From: Mucilaginibacter empetricola
Lineage (GTDB): Bacteria; Bacteroidota; Bacteroidia; Sphingobacteriales; Sphingobacteriaceae
Length of the DNA stretch: 64,000 bases
NCBI RefSeq assembly: GCF_024808665.1
Contig: NZ_JANUBZ010000001.1
Coordinates: forward strand, 496,001-560,000
Reading direction: 5' to 3'
Part shown: piece after piece, positions 36,047-47,100 of the stretch
How the letters are laid out: the number at the start of each line of letters is the position of its first letter
Numbering within the stretch: the stretch's first letter is position 1
Notes under the pieces: generated by a model
What the model saw: the letters and a program-made list of their open reading frames with translations, nothing else
What the model was told of the DNA's origin: nothing
Databases searched by the model: none
Program-made: the position numbers and the translations under genes

Positions 36047-36697
36047 TTATTCACTCCACGGCGAATGCAATATACAATCGCAGAAGTTTTTCCTTTCAAA
36101 ATTAGGGATCATAAAGGCGCAAACATCGGCTTTGATGTTACCAAATGTAGTTTCTGTTTTATGCTCAAAACCGCCAAAAAAAGTTGGGATGATCTTCTTT
36201 TTAAAATCATTTCGGGGGAAAGCTTTTATAATTTCTTCCCGGTTTTGCACGGTAAGGTGTTCATAACCTTCGCCCATAACATCCAAACCAACGCCCGAAT
36301 ACATTAAAGCTACTTCCGGCTCTTTATGTTCTGCAATGCCTATGGTGGTGTGTAAGGCGATGGTATCCCATACCAATTGTAATGATTCTTTTGGCACACC
36401 ATGGCTTTTCAAAAAATCGCGGGCGGCATTGGCTCCATCTACCTCAAACCTAAGATCGGGGCTGCTGTAATGTGGCACCAAGCCCAGATCGTGAAATACA
36501 GAGGCTACATATAATAGCTCAGGGTCATAGCTCAAATTGTTGCGCTTGCCATTGAGCGATGAAAATAAAAACACGCGCAGCGAATGGTTATATATAAACT
36601 CTGTTCCATGTTCCAATAAAAGTTCGGTGGCCTGGGTGGCAATGGTACTATCGGGAATGCTTATTCCTGCTACCTTTTTTAATTGATTTATTGACAT
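36047..36697 (-). CDS. HD domain protein, cyanamide hydratase-like
   Basis: A 216-residue HD-domain protein. Metal-binding residues appear in YNHSLRVF, the HD pair in SVFHDLGL, and further histidines in IALHTTIGIAEH. Its layout matches HD proteins similar to fungal cyanamide hydratase; whether it hydrates nitriles or is a phosphohydrolase cannot be read. It is cytoplasmic. The AraC-type gene lies about 110 bases upstream on the same strand, so it may regulate or be cotranscribed with this gene. Confidence 0.82.
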   Translation of the reverse strand: MSINQLKKVAGISIPDSTIATQATELLLEHGTEFIYNHSLRVFLFSSLNGKRNNLSYDPELLYVASVFHDLGLVPHYSSPDLRFEVDGANAARDFLKSHGVPKESLQLVWDTIALHTTIGIAEHKEPEVALMYSGVGLDVMGEGYEHLTVQNREEIIKAFPRNDFKKKIIPTFFGGFEHKTETTFGNIKADVCAFMIPNFERKNFCDCILHSPWSE

Positions 36698-36804
36698 ACT
36701 AATTTGTTTTTACAAACGTACGGCAAACTTACCGGGCGGTAAATGTCAAATTCCGTTAATCGCATGCAAAAATTTACGGGACTGATTTGATATCTTTAAT
36801 TCAG

Positions 36805-37665
36805 CTACACGCCAATATTAACAAACAGCGTACGGTAATCCAGCGGTGAAAGCCGGGCGTTCTTTTTAAAGAAATGACTGAATTGATCGGGGGTTGAAAA
36901 GTTGAGTTGAAAGGCTATTTCTTTAACGGATTTTGACGAAAATTGTAAAGACCGCTTGGCCTCTGCAATCAGCTGCCTGTTGATGAGTTCCTTGGCACCT
37001 TTGCCGCTGCATCTTTTTGACAGATCTGCCAGTTTCCGGGTTGATATTCCTAAACGACCGGCATAGTCGGCCACCTCATGCGAGCTTTGATAATGACGAC
37101 TAATCAATTCCAAAAAATCGCGATAAAGTTTGTTCTCATAAGTGTCAAACCCTTGTGCCAGCGAAGCATTCACGTTGGCCATTTTAATCATAATTATTTT
37201 AAGATAGACCGCCATCACATCTATCTGATTAATATAATCGTCTTTTAAAAACTCTGTATGTAATGGCAGGAACAAGCTGCTGAGCTCGTTTAAGTCGGCG
37301 GTGCTTAGTGGTAAGCGCTGGTTAGCCGAGGCATCATTAAATAAAACAGCCTTACAATTACCGGCGCTTTGTGGTGCTTTTTCCCAAAAACAATCGCCAA
37401 AACTTAATTCATAGCCAGTGAAGTTGGTACCCGCATCAAAAGCCAAAATCTGCCCTTTGGCCACCAGGAACAGTTCGCTTCCGGAAATAGTAAAAGTGTT
37501 ATCATCAATTTGCAGCGCACCACCGCCCGATTTAATCAGCAAAATACGATTATAGGTGAGCCTATAGGATGAGCTATTTTCAACACATTCCCCATCACGA
37601 AAGCTAATAAAAAAAGAATCTTTTATATCTGTTTCAACCAACGTGTTTTGAATTTGCAGCATCAT
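36805..37665 (-). CDS. AraC family transcriptional regulator
   Basis: About 286 residues: an N-terminal cupin-like sensory region and a C-terminal double helix-turn-helix (ADYAGRLGISTRKLADLSKRCSGKGAKELINRQLIAEAKRSL, then VKEIAFQLNFSTPDQFSHFFKKNARLSPLDYR). The start MMLQIQ at 37665 is preferred because the upstream codons (MYIALLIVV) lie close to a possible -7 box and are atypical; translation from 37692 is also open. It probably controls the HD gene downstream or its own expression. Confidence 0.85.
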   Translation of the reverse strand: MMLQIQNTLVETDIKDSFFISFRDGECVENSSSYRLTYNRILLIKSGGGALQIDDNTFTISGSELFLVAKGQILAFDAGTNFTGYELSFGDCFWEKAPQSAGNCKAVLFNDASANQRLPLSTADLNELSSLFLPLHTEFLKDDYINQIDVMAVYLKIIMIKMANVNASLAQGFDTYENKLYRDFLELISRHYQSSHEVADYAGRLGISTRKLADLSKRCSGKGAKELINRQLIAEAKRSLQFSSKSVKEIAFQLNFSTPDQFSHFFKKNARLSPLDYRTLFVNIGV

Positions 37666-37806
37666 TACGACAATTAATAAAGCAATATACAAAGTTGGTA
37701 TTTTTTAATTGTCTGCCGGTAGGCATTAAAAAAATGACAATGGCGGGTTTTTACAATCCTGGTATAGCGGCAGCCGCTATTTTTGACGAAAACATAACAT
37801 CTCCTT

Positions 37807-37980
37807 ATGAAATACTTTAAACTCGCTATTTTTTGCTTGATATACATTATTCATATTAATGCGCAAAAAGCCAGCCACGTGCTTCACCGCTTTTGGGTAC
37901 ATCAGCAGCTTTTCGGGCTCCGCTGCAATTACGATCAGCTCGTTAACAGGTTCGGGGTGGATGATTGGATGGCGCTGTAA
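37807..37980 (+). CDS. Possible small secreted protein or gene remnant
   Basis: A 57-codon frame beginning MKYFKLAIFCLIYIIHINAQ, which looks like a genuine Bacteroidota signal peptide with cleavage after AQ, followed by a 37-residue tail rich in His, Trp and Phe. I cannot name it. The good signal peptide and abrupt end suggest either a small secreted peptide or the first exon-like remnant of a longer truncated gene. It lies between the AraC regulator (divergent) and the monooxygenase-like gene. Confidence 0.35.
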   Translation: MKYFKLAIFCLIYIIHINAQKASHVLHRFWVHQQLFGLRCNYDQLVNRFGVDDWMAL

Positions 37981-38083
37981 AAACTAGTCTCATTATTTAA
38001 TTTTTACAATATCCTTTAGGGCATTAGCATTATTTTTGATTAGAGTTAAATCAATTGATCACACACCAATATTTTTTAAAGCA

Positions 38084-38407
38084 ATGGAGCAACTTACCGG
38101 CAATGTCGTTCGTGTTTCGATAGGATATTTTCCATCGGATAAAACTGAACAAATAGAAGCAATGACTAACAATGAATTCAAGAATGCCGTAGTACCGGCC
38201 GTTAAAAAGTTAAATGGCAATCTTGGTTTCTACGTAGGTATAGATAAACAAAAACACGCTATCAGCAATGTGAGTTTTTGGCAGAGCCAGGAAGATGCAG
38301 CGCAGATGAACACCCTAAAAGAAATGCTTGATATGAAAGTTGTATTTGAAGCAGTCGGCGTTAATTTTATTGCGATTACCAATGCTACTATTAATTGGGA
38401 GGTTTAA
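38084..38407 (+). CDS. Small dimeric alpha/beta-barrel protein (antibiotic biosynthesis monooxygenase-like)
   Basis: A 107-residue protein starting MEQLTGNVVRVSIGYF, with the two repeated strand-helix units expected of the ABM/ferredoxin-like fold (VVRVSIGYF ... VVPAVKKLNGNLGFYVGID ... AISNVSFWQSQEDAAQM). A frame extension to a TTG at 38036 is open but adds residues outside the fold. Such proteins are small cytoplasmic quinone- or heme-related oxygenases or have unknown roles. Confidence 0.65.
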   Translation: MEQLTGNVVRVSIGYFPSDKTEQIEAMTNNEFKNAVVPAVKKLNGNLGFYVGIDKQKHAISNVSFWQSQEDAAQMNTLKEMLDMKVVFEAVGVNFIAITNATINWEV

Positions 38408-38415
38408 CAAGCTGG

Positions 38416-38465
38416 TTAAGCTGGAAGCTTAAAACATTTCAGGTCGAAGTTTATAAACTTCGACC
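38416..38465 (+). repeat. Two-hairpin palindromic element, family 2, copy 2
   Basis: TTAAGCT-gga-AGCTTAA (38416-38432) followed by the same perfect 24-base palindrome (38442-38465) as at 32236. It begins 9 bases after the stop of the ABM-like gene. With copy 1 it forms direct repeats around a 6.2-kb segment. Confidence 0.75.
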
Positions 38466-38614
38466 AGTGAGTAATGTCAATTCACTCTTTTCCGCCAACT
38501 GCCAACTCCCTGCTGCTAACTGCTTTAAAACCATTCGTCAAACAATAACTGCCATTGGTCAACTATTTTTTACCCGCCGGCCGGTTTGTATTTCTTTTGA
38601 AAGAAAAAATCAAA

Positions 38615-39760
38615 ATGATACAGCAACCTCAAAGACAATATTATTTAGACTGGATTAGGGTCATCACCATCGGGGTGGTATTTTTATTCCATTGCGCCCG
38701 CTTTTTTGATTATGACGACTGGCACGTAAAAAATTCAGTTTTATCGGGCACCGCCAATACTTTCACTTTTTTCCTGGCAGAGTGGATAATGCCCATGTTC
38801 TTTTTTATTTCGGGCGCCAGCACCTGGTATGCCCTGCAGCGTAAAAGCGCGTCTAAATTTACGGCCGACCGCGTTAAAAGAATTCTTATCCCTTTGGTGT
38901 TTGGCATTTTAGTACTATCTCCACACCAGGTTTACCTGGAACGTTTAACACACCTACAATTCCAGGGTTCGTTTATTGATTTTCTGCCTCATTATTTTTC
39001 GGGCTGGTATGGTTTGGGTGGAAACTTTGCCTGGATGGGTTTACACCTTTGGTACCTTTTACTGCTTTTTGTTTTTTCGCTGATAGCTCTTCCATTATTT
39101 ATGCTGATTAAGAAGCAATCATCCGGGAGCATCAACGCAAACCCCTCGTTACTCTACCTGGCAGCATTTGTTGTTTTACTGGCATTGCCCGGATGCCTGA
39201 TGCCGGTGGATGGCCTTATTGGTGGCCGTATGTGGGGCGGCTGGAGCATGGTGGAACATCTTATATTATTTATCTCAGGATTTTATGCGTTTTCCATATC
39301 ACACACTAAATGCCTTTGGCTTAAATACAGGCATGGGTTTTTAGCTGCAGCGGCTATACTTACGGCTATCAATATGTATCTTTTTCTAAATCACATTAAA
39401 TTTGAGTTTGGCTCAGCATACTATCTGATGAAAATTTTGCTACGGGCAGCGGTATGTTACAGCTGGCTATTTGCCATTTTGGGGTTTAGCGAGTATAAAT
39501 TAAACTTCACCAATAGTAAACTCAACTACTGTAATGAAGCTGTGCTGCCGTTTTACATATTCCATCAGCCGGTTATTATTTTAATTGGTTATTTTATTGT
39601 GCAGTGGCACTTGCCCATAGGTTTAAAATATGTGTTGATTGGTTTATCCAGTTTTTCGGTGGTGATGCTATGCTATCACTTTGTTATAAAAAACAATCCA
39701 TTTTTAAGGTTTATTTTTGGTTTAGGGAAACGTAACCCATCAACCCAAAAGAAAAACTGA
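38615..39760 (+). CDS. Acyltransferase 3 family membrane protein
   Basis: About 381 residues with roughly ten membrane helices and the acyltransferase-3 opening (YYLDWIRVITIGVVFLFHCARFF), where the conserved Arg and His lie in the first helix. Family members (OafA, YrhL, MdoC) O-acylate cell-surface glycans. Later motifs include FFFISGASTWYALQ and VLPFYIFHQPVIILIGYF. The start at 38615 (MIQQPQRQ) places the first helix at a normal distance; an upstream extension to 38555 is also open. The target glycan is unknown. Confidence 0.87.
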   Translation: MIQQPQRQYYLDWIRVITIGVVFLFHCARFFDYDDWHVKNSVLSGTANTFTFFLAEWIMPMFFFISGASTWYALQRKSASKFTADRVKRILIPLVFGILVLSPHQVYLERLTHLQFQGSFIDFLPHYFSGWYGLGGNFAWMGLHLWYLLLLFVFSLIALPLFMLIKKQSSGSINANPSLLYLAAFVVLLALPGCLMPVDGLIGGRMWGGWSMVEHLILFISGFYAFSISHTKCLWLKYRHGFLAAAAILTAINMYLFLNHIKFEFGSAYYLMKILLRAAVCYSWLFAILGFSEYKLNFTNSKLNYCNEAVLPFYIFHQPVIILIGYFIVQWHLPIGLKYVLIGLSSFSVVMLCYHFVIKNNPFLRFIFGLGKRNPSTQKKN

Positions 39761-39866
39761 GTAACAGGATGCAGGTCGGAGAAATCAATCTGAGCGGGGG
39801 AATTGCTTACGTAATGTATTAACTTGCCTGCAAAAGAGATTGATTGCTAAATCGCCGTAGTTTTAT

Positions 39867-40448
39867 ATGGAAATACTGGATGAATTAAAAATTACGCTTC
39901 AAAAAATCACCGGAATAGCGGATAAAGACCTGTCAGCTTTAGATAAACTATGTTCGGTTAAACACTACAAAAAGAAATCGTTTTTTCTTAAATCGGGCGC
40001 TATGGCACTTCATTCGGGTTATGTTATTGAAGGCGCGTTCCGCGAGTATTATACCGATAACAATGGCAGGGAGTATAACAAAGCTTTTTCTTTTAAGGGT
40101 GATTTTACCGGCTCTTATTACGATCTGCATCTGCAAAAGCCATCCCTTGTAACCATTGAGGCCCTGGCCGATAGTGTGGTGGTGGTGATCGACCAAAAAA
40201 AATATCAAAATTTGATTCAGTCCGATGCCTTTTGGTTAAAGGTGTCGTACACCGTGGCCCACAACCTGCTGATGAAGAAATTTGAAAAGGAATTACAGTT
40301 GCTTACCCTTACCGCTGCCGAACGTTACCAACTGCTTCAAAAACAATATCCCGAATTGGAGCAATTGGTACCGGCTTATCACATCGCCTCTTATCTGGGT
40401 ATTACACCCATTTCTTTAAGTCGTATAAGGTCGCATAAAACCAAATAA
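39867..40448 (+). CDS. Crp/Fnr family transcriptional regulator
   Basis: A 193-residue protein with an N-terminal cyclic-nucleotide-binding-like beta-roll (KKKSFFLKSGAMALHSGYVIEGAFREYYTDNNGREYNKAF) and a short C-terminal helix-turn-helix (VPAYHIASYLGITPISLSRIR). Bacteroidota have many such short Crp-like regulators that act on adjacent genes. It lies 82 bases before the DoxX gene, its likely target. Confidence 0.85.
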   Translation: MEILDELKITLQKITGIADKDLSALDKLCSVKHYKKKSFFLKSGAMALHSGYVIEGAFREYYTDNNGREYNKAFSFKGDFTGSYYDLHLQKPSLVTIEALADSVVVVIDQKKYQNLIQSDAFWLKVSYTVAHNLLMKKFEKELQLLTLTAAERYQLLQKQYPELEQLVPAYHIASYLGITPISLSRIRSHKTK

Positions 40449-40530
40449 ATTTCTTATCATATGATAATGGATTTGGGTACGCCAAACATGAATTTTACCT
40501 GCGTTAAATTAAACGTAAAACAAAATTCAT

Positions 40531-40908
40531 ATGATTATGCTAAAAACAACACTTACCTGGATACTCACCATACTATTGGCACTTTTTTTTATTTATGCAG
40601 GATATAAAAAGCTAACCGGCAATGAAGTTACCGCGCAACATTTCCGCGAATGGGGCTATGGACTATGGTTACTGCATTTTATAGGCTGCCTGGAATTGAT
40701 TGGCGCGCTGCTGCTTTTGTTTCCCGCCACGGCAACCAGCGGCGCATTGCTGCTTTGCTTAATTATGACTGGTGCATCGTACACGCTGCTGAGCCACGAG
40801 GTATGGAAAACATTTGCCATAACCTTCATTTGCCTGGTACTGCTCCTTTTCGCGGGCTATTTACGCTGGAACCAGAGTTGGATTCTCTGGGTTTTTAAGC
40901 TACAGTAA
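40531..40908 (+). CDS. DoxX family membrane protein
   Basis: A 125-residue protein with four predicted membrane helices (TLTWILTILLALFFIYAGYKKL, LLHFIGCLELIGALLLLF, SGALLLCLIMTGASYTLL, FAITFICLVLLLFAGYL). The FIYAGYKKLTG opening is typical of DoxX-like proteins, which are linked to membrane redox or stress roles. The initiator may be the first or third codon (both Met). It probably belongs with the Crp-like regulator upstream. Confidence 0.8.
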   Translation: MIMLKTTLTWILTILLALFFIYAGYKKLTGNEVTAQHFREWGYGLWLLHFIGCLELIGALLLLFPATATSGALLLCLIMTGASYTLLSHEVWKTFAITFICLVLLLFAGYLRWNQSWILWVFKLQ

Positions 40909-41150
40909 ATTCAACAAAACATCTTCGTACATTTAGTCTTTTTGATTGAGCTTAGTATGGCAACCCGGGTATTGTTTTATCTCAACCAATCTCTATAATA
41001 AAGTCTCAGAGAAATTTAAAAAGCCCCTCGTCTAATAAAAACCTACCTTAAACATCTACTAAAATAAATTTGATATTGCTTTATGGAAAAATGGCAGCTG
41101 ACGCATCTTTAATTAAATTCATTAAATTTCGTCATCTAAACATTTTATCC

Positions 41151-44100
41151 ATGAAAGTTTTGTCGCTTAATTTTTTCAAGTATCTGCTGGCACTCGCGCT
41201 TGTATTTTCGTTTACAAACAGCTTTTGCCAGTTAGTTACCGATACTTTAGATACCAAAAGCATAGTAAGTCTTGAAAAGGCCATCGAGGAAAAAAGGCAG
41301 CTATCGCAAACACAACAAGGCTTGGGGCTTATAAAACAACAGGCCATACAATTGCATAATGATATCCTGCTTGCCCGCAGCTTATACGACTTAATGCTGA
41401 TCCGCGACTTGCGTACAGAAGATACCTCTTATTTTCGCAACAGCGCCTTTATTGATACTCTTTTACGTGGCGATATTTCACCAAAACTCAAAGCAATTTT
41501 ACTCATTATGCGTGCCCGGCGTGTAGGTGAGTTCGATTACCGTTTTCAGCGACCAAATTACACCGCTTATAGAACTAAGAATTTAAAGCCAGATTACGCA
41601 GCCCTTGACCCTGCGCAACGGGAGCGTTTAGCGACCATTGATTTAAATGCGGCACTTAACTATCGTGATCCCGAGTTTGATGGCAATCAGTTATTGTGGC
41701 TGTCTTCCAATCCCAGTGTATTCTTATTCAATCCTAAATTTGAGGATATTGTTCTTTCTGAACGTGTAAACTTATTGGCAACCAACCATTATTACTATTA
41801 CTTTGACGTTCGGAAAACACCTCTATTAAACAAACTGCTACAGCTATCGCCTACAGATTTTCGCAGTAAATTGGATAGCATCGCCACTATTAAGGCTGAT
41901 ACTGCCGACGCGCTTGTCGCTTACCGGCAGTGGCTCTCTTTTAACAAGAAAGATCTGGCTGTTTCGTCATTTATCGAATCTCTTATCAGAAAAAATATAT
42001 TTTTATATGTTTCTTCTGATTCAGTTGCCATGGTTTCCTACATCAACTATTTACAGGCAAACATAAACTCACCATATCCCGCCACTAAAGCCCATACAGT
42101 TTACCAGCTTTGCCTTATCTGGAACGAGGAAGGCAATAAGTACGCCAACTTTAATCCTTATTATCAATCGCCTTCGGCTTTTAATCCGCAATACCAGTTC
42201 TTTCCTGTAAAGGCTCTAAAACTATATGTGCAAAATCAGGATTTGATAAACAAATATCCACTGTTTAATAGGGTGCTTGATTTAATGGCCCGGCAAATCA
42301 GAGCGGAAGGTATTCGCATCGAAATGGATAATAAACATCTTCCCGACAGGCCTATACCCGTTAAAGTGATCTACAAAAACACCGATAGTTTATTTTATAG
42401 GATAATCCGCATCGGTTCAGCAGAGCCACAGAAAAAAGGGAAAGTTAAGGCAATAGCAGAACTATTAAACAGACCACTGGCGGAAGAGGGCAATTTTGCA
42501 CTTCCATTGCCCGCAGATAATAACCGGCATGCTGTTTACCTAAAACTAGGACAGTTGCCGCTTGGGCATTATCGTTTATTGTTCAGCAATTTACCAATTA
42601 AGGCTGATGGCGATGACCTTTATAATATTGCCTTTGAGGTTACTAATATAACGGCCATCAATAGAGATGAAAGAGTGTTTGTATTAAACAGAAAAACAGG
42701 CTTCCCTTTAACCGGCGCACAGATTAAAGCGTTTAAGGAAGAAAAGCCGGTAACCGGATTTACAGCAACAGTCAACACTAAAGGCTTTATAGATATTAAA
42801 GCAAATGTTGCCGACAGTATAAATATTACTTACAAAGGCGATACAACAGGCTATAAGTTTTTTATCCGGACCAATAACTTCGCAGATAATGTTTACAACA
42901 AAGAAGAAGATGATAATCTAATTGATTTTTATGATAATAGGTTGCGGACCGAAATTTTTACCGATCGCAGCATTTACCGGCCAGGTCAAACGGTACATTT
43001 TAAGATTATTTTTTTGACTGATGACCCTAATACCGGTGATAGGATATTGTTTAATGAGCAAAATATTGGCCGCGATAGTTTAAAAAAATGGCTTAAAGAT
43101 GCCAACGATCAAATTACACTCAATGATCCGTTTGGTAAAACAATAGACACCATCCACTTAAAAATAAATGATTTTGGCAGTTTTGCAGGCTCATTTGTTA
43201 TACCTAAAACCGCCGCAACAGGTGACTGGAGTATAGTCGGCAGCCCGAGAACTAACTATGAGAACAGCGGAAACTTTAAGGTTGAAGAGTATAAAAGACC
43301 TACCATTGCGCTGACCATGGAAAAGCCTAAAAAAATGTTGAAGCCTGGCGAGTCTTTCGTTATTAAGCTTAAACTGCGGTCATTAAACGGGAGCGACCTG
43401 GGTAATATTCCGGTAAATTATACCATTAAGCGTGGCGGATATATGCCATCAGCAAAAACAGGACTTAAAAACCATCAAGGCTATTATTCTAATGAACAAC
43501 TCATTCATCAAAGCGGTTATACCGATGATAAAGGTGAGCTTTCCGTATCTATCAGCGACTCGGTTGTGGCAAAAGCCAAATTGAACGATACTGAGGTATG
43601 GAATTATAATTACAGCATAAATGCAATTGCGGTTGATGCCACTGGCGAAAGCACCGAAATTAACGAAAACATTTACGTCAGTTCCCGGCCTGTTAAGATC
43701 AATATCCCGTTGAATAACACATACGATAAGCAGGTACTTCCTGTTTTAAATGTTGGCACCACTGCAGATTTCGAAGGCACGGTTGGCAAAAAAGTAAATA
43801 TCAAATTGTATAAGGTAACTAATCCGGCTCTTACCCAACGTACTTTTAAAAGTGTAGATCAGTGGTATTACAGCAAAGCTGATTGGAATACGTGGTTTCC
43901 TAACAAGGCCGAAAATGTAGCGATAAAGGAAGAGAAAACGCTTGTGCTGGATACTATCATCAACACCGCGGCTTATAAGAGTTTAGCATTGGCAAAGGCA
44001 TTGATAAAAGAAGGGTACTATCAGCTCGCAGCAGAGGTTAAAGAAGATGGGAAGATCATTGGCCAGTCTGTTTATAGTTTTGATGTTTTTGACAGCAAAG

Positions 44101-47100
44101 CGAACACTGTATCTGATCGTGACATAAATTATATGTCGGTTAATACGGCAAAGCCCGGCGATCTGATCAGTTGGTATAATTCATCTAAAAAAAACAGCTA
44201 CACCATATATCAGGTGTTGTATGTTGGCAGGGATAAGAAAAAGGTAATCAGAAACATCTATCAAACACTTACAGAAAAAGCAGGAATAAGCCTTTGGCAG
44301 TACCGGATTCCGGCTGATGCAACAGAACAAGTGTTATTTAACAGGCTTGTGGTAAACAATAATGAAATAGAAAAGCACGAAAAAAGGATTTATGTTATTG
44401 CCGATAATATCCAACAGCCCGAAATTATTGTAGAAAAATACAGAAAGGTAATGGCGCCCGGTACCAAAGAAACGTTCACGCTATCTGTTAAAACAAAGAA
44501 CGATAATATAGCGGCTGAAATAATGACTACGCTATACGATGCCGCGTTAGATAAATTGGAGAATCATCGTTGGGGTTTGCCTAACACCAACGTGCGGCCA
44601 TATTACTTTAATAATAATGATTGGAATTATACACTTACCGGAACAGAAAGAGCCGGAAGTTATGAAGAGGGTGAATCAAGCTTCACCATGCGCGAAATTT
44701 CTACAAGCCCCGGCGCCAAATTTAATTTATTGGAAGGGCGTGTGGCAGGCTTATCTGTTGCTGATGCAAGCGGACTACAGGAAGTTGTGGTGGTGGGCTA
44801 TCAAAGCCAAAAGAGGATAGACATAACCGGGGCAATAAGCAATGTATCGATAAGAGGAGTAAGCAGCCTCAAAGAATACAGCCAGCCTATGATGGTTATT
44901 GATGGCCAGGTTTATTCAGGGGATTTAAATAGCATTAACCTCAGTGCCATAACCCAAATTATGGTTTTAAAAGGTGCCGATGCAAGCGCTCTTTACGGGG
45001 CACAGGCAGCGCAAGGGGTACTTGTCATCAGCACTAAAGGCCCGATAGTTTTGCCTGCCGTTGCTGAAGCTGTAGTTAAGATTCGTAAGAATTTTAACGA
45101 AACGGCCTTTTTCTTTCCGCAACTGCGGGCCGATGCTGATGGTTTTTATACCTTCAGTTTTGCCATGCCCGAAACAGCCACCGAATGGAGCTGGAAGATA
45201 CTTGCCCACACTCAAAAAGCACAATTCACTTATCTGGAAAAAACGCTGCAAACCCAGCTTAATTTAATGATCCAGCCCAATATGCCGCGTTTGTTGTATC
45301 AGGGAGACCAAATAACCCTGCAAAGCCGTGTAACCAATCTGGATACTTTGGCTATACAAGGTAAGGCAACCTGTAAAATAGAGGATGCCGTAACCGGCGA
45401 AGATATCACCAATACATTGATAGAAAATAACAGTCAGGTTTTTAAATTGGATAAAAAGAGTTCAGGAGCAGTCTCATTTTTATTAAAAGTGCCGGCCGGG
45501 CAATCCAATCCATTAAAAATTGTTATTGTCGCATCAAGCGGAAATATGGCAGATGCCGAGGAGCATATTATCCCGGTATTGTCAACCAAAGTGTTTACAA
45601 GGCAAAGTCAGCCGCTTAATTTTACTAATCAACCAACACTTACCGTATCGCCTGTTAAGCTGCCTGCCGATGCTTCGTTGTATGGTGTAGGTGTATCTAT
45701 TGCTCAAAAACCACAGTCAGCATTAATTTACGCCTTGCCATGGCTGGCAGATTATTCGTTTGATTGTGCCGAGCAAACATTTAATAAGCTGCGGGCCCGG
45801 GTAACAGCACTAAGATTAATGCAAAAGGATACATCTGCTCAAAAAACATTCAAAAAAGCTGCAACCGCGGTTGGGCAATATAAGCCAAAAGATGACCAGC
45901 TGCCGGATGAACTGGCTGATGAAACAATGCCGTGGCTGGGTATCAGCAATAATGCCGCACATCAGCAGGAACAATTATTTCATTTGCTGGATACCTCTGT
46001 AACCAAGCCCGCCATCAACAAGCACCTGGATAGGTTATATAAACTACAACAGGCCGACGGCGGATTAAGCTGGTTTGATGGCGGCAAAAGCAATGCATAC
46101 ATCTCTGCCTATGTACTTGCCGGTTTTGGCCAGCTAAAACAAATGGGGTGGTCTGCCGGGCCTAATCATGCTCATCAGCAAAAGGAGTTTATCAACAACT
46201 TATTAAAGTATGAAGACGATTTATTACTAACGCCTTCTGATAATGCATACAACAATCTTTTTCAGCTGTATGCACTATCGTACTGGGTTAATGATGGTCC
46301 GCTGTCGCCCCAATTGTCGCAAAAAACAACTTCAATATTGATAGATGAATGGAAAAAAGCAAGTAACAACAATTTGGAGCAGCAAACGCTGCTGATCATT
46401 ACCACATTGAGGTTTACCAATAGCAGCGATGTACTGAATACTAAGGCCCAGCAACAATTAGAAAATATAAGGCAAATGGCTATACAGGATGATGGAAATG
46501 GATTGCGATGGAAAGATATATCAAATTCAGAAACCCTCAACAGCTCTGAAGAAGAAACAATGGCACTGCTGGCAGAAGCTTTTGACCTGAGCGGGAAATA
46601 TAAAGAAGTACCGGCCGGGATAGTAAAATGGTTACTTAATGCAAAGCAGGGTGAGCATTGGCAAACCACCAAAGGAACAGCTGCCGCCATTAATTTACTT
46701 CAAAAAGAGAAAGGCAGTGCTATTGGCGATACCAAAGCTTTCTCCACACAAATAAATGGACATAGTTTATCTGTTTCTGATGGTTTGTTAGATGGTGTTC
46801 CCGCTGCATCCACAATCCTAAAAGAGCAGCCCCAATCAGTTACCATACAACAGCAAGGGACCAACATAAAAGGCGACCTTACCTGGTATTATTTTGCAGA
46901 ACCTTCAAAGTTAGATACCCTAAATAAAGCCATTAAAGTAAGCAAACAGTTTTTTAGCTACGATAATGTCAAAGGCTGGTTGCCATTAAATGCCAATACC
47001 CAATTAAAAACGGGCGACCGTGTTAAAGTTAAACTAACCGTTGAAACAGCTTTAGCATTAAAGTTTGTTCATATCAATGATCCAAGAGCGGCGGCCTTTG

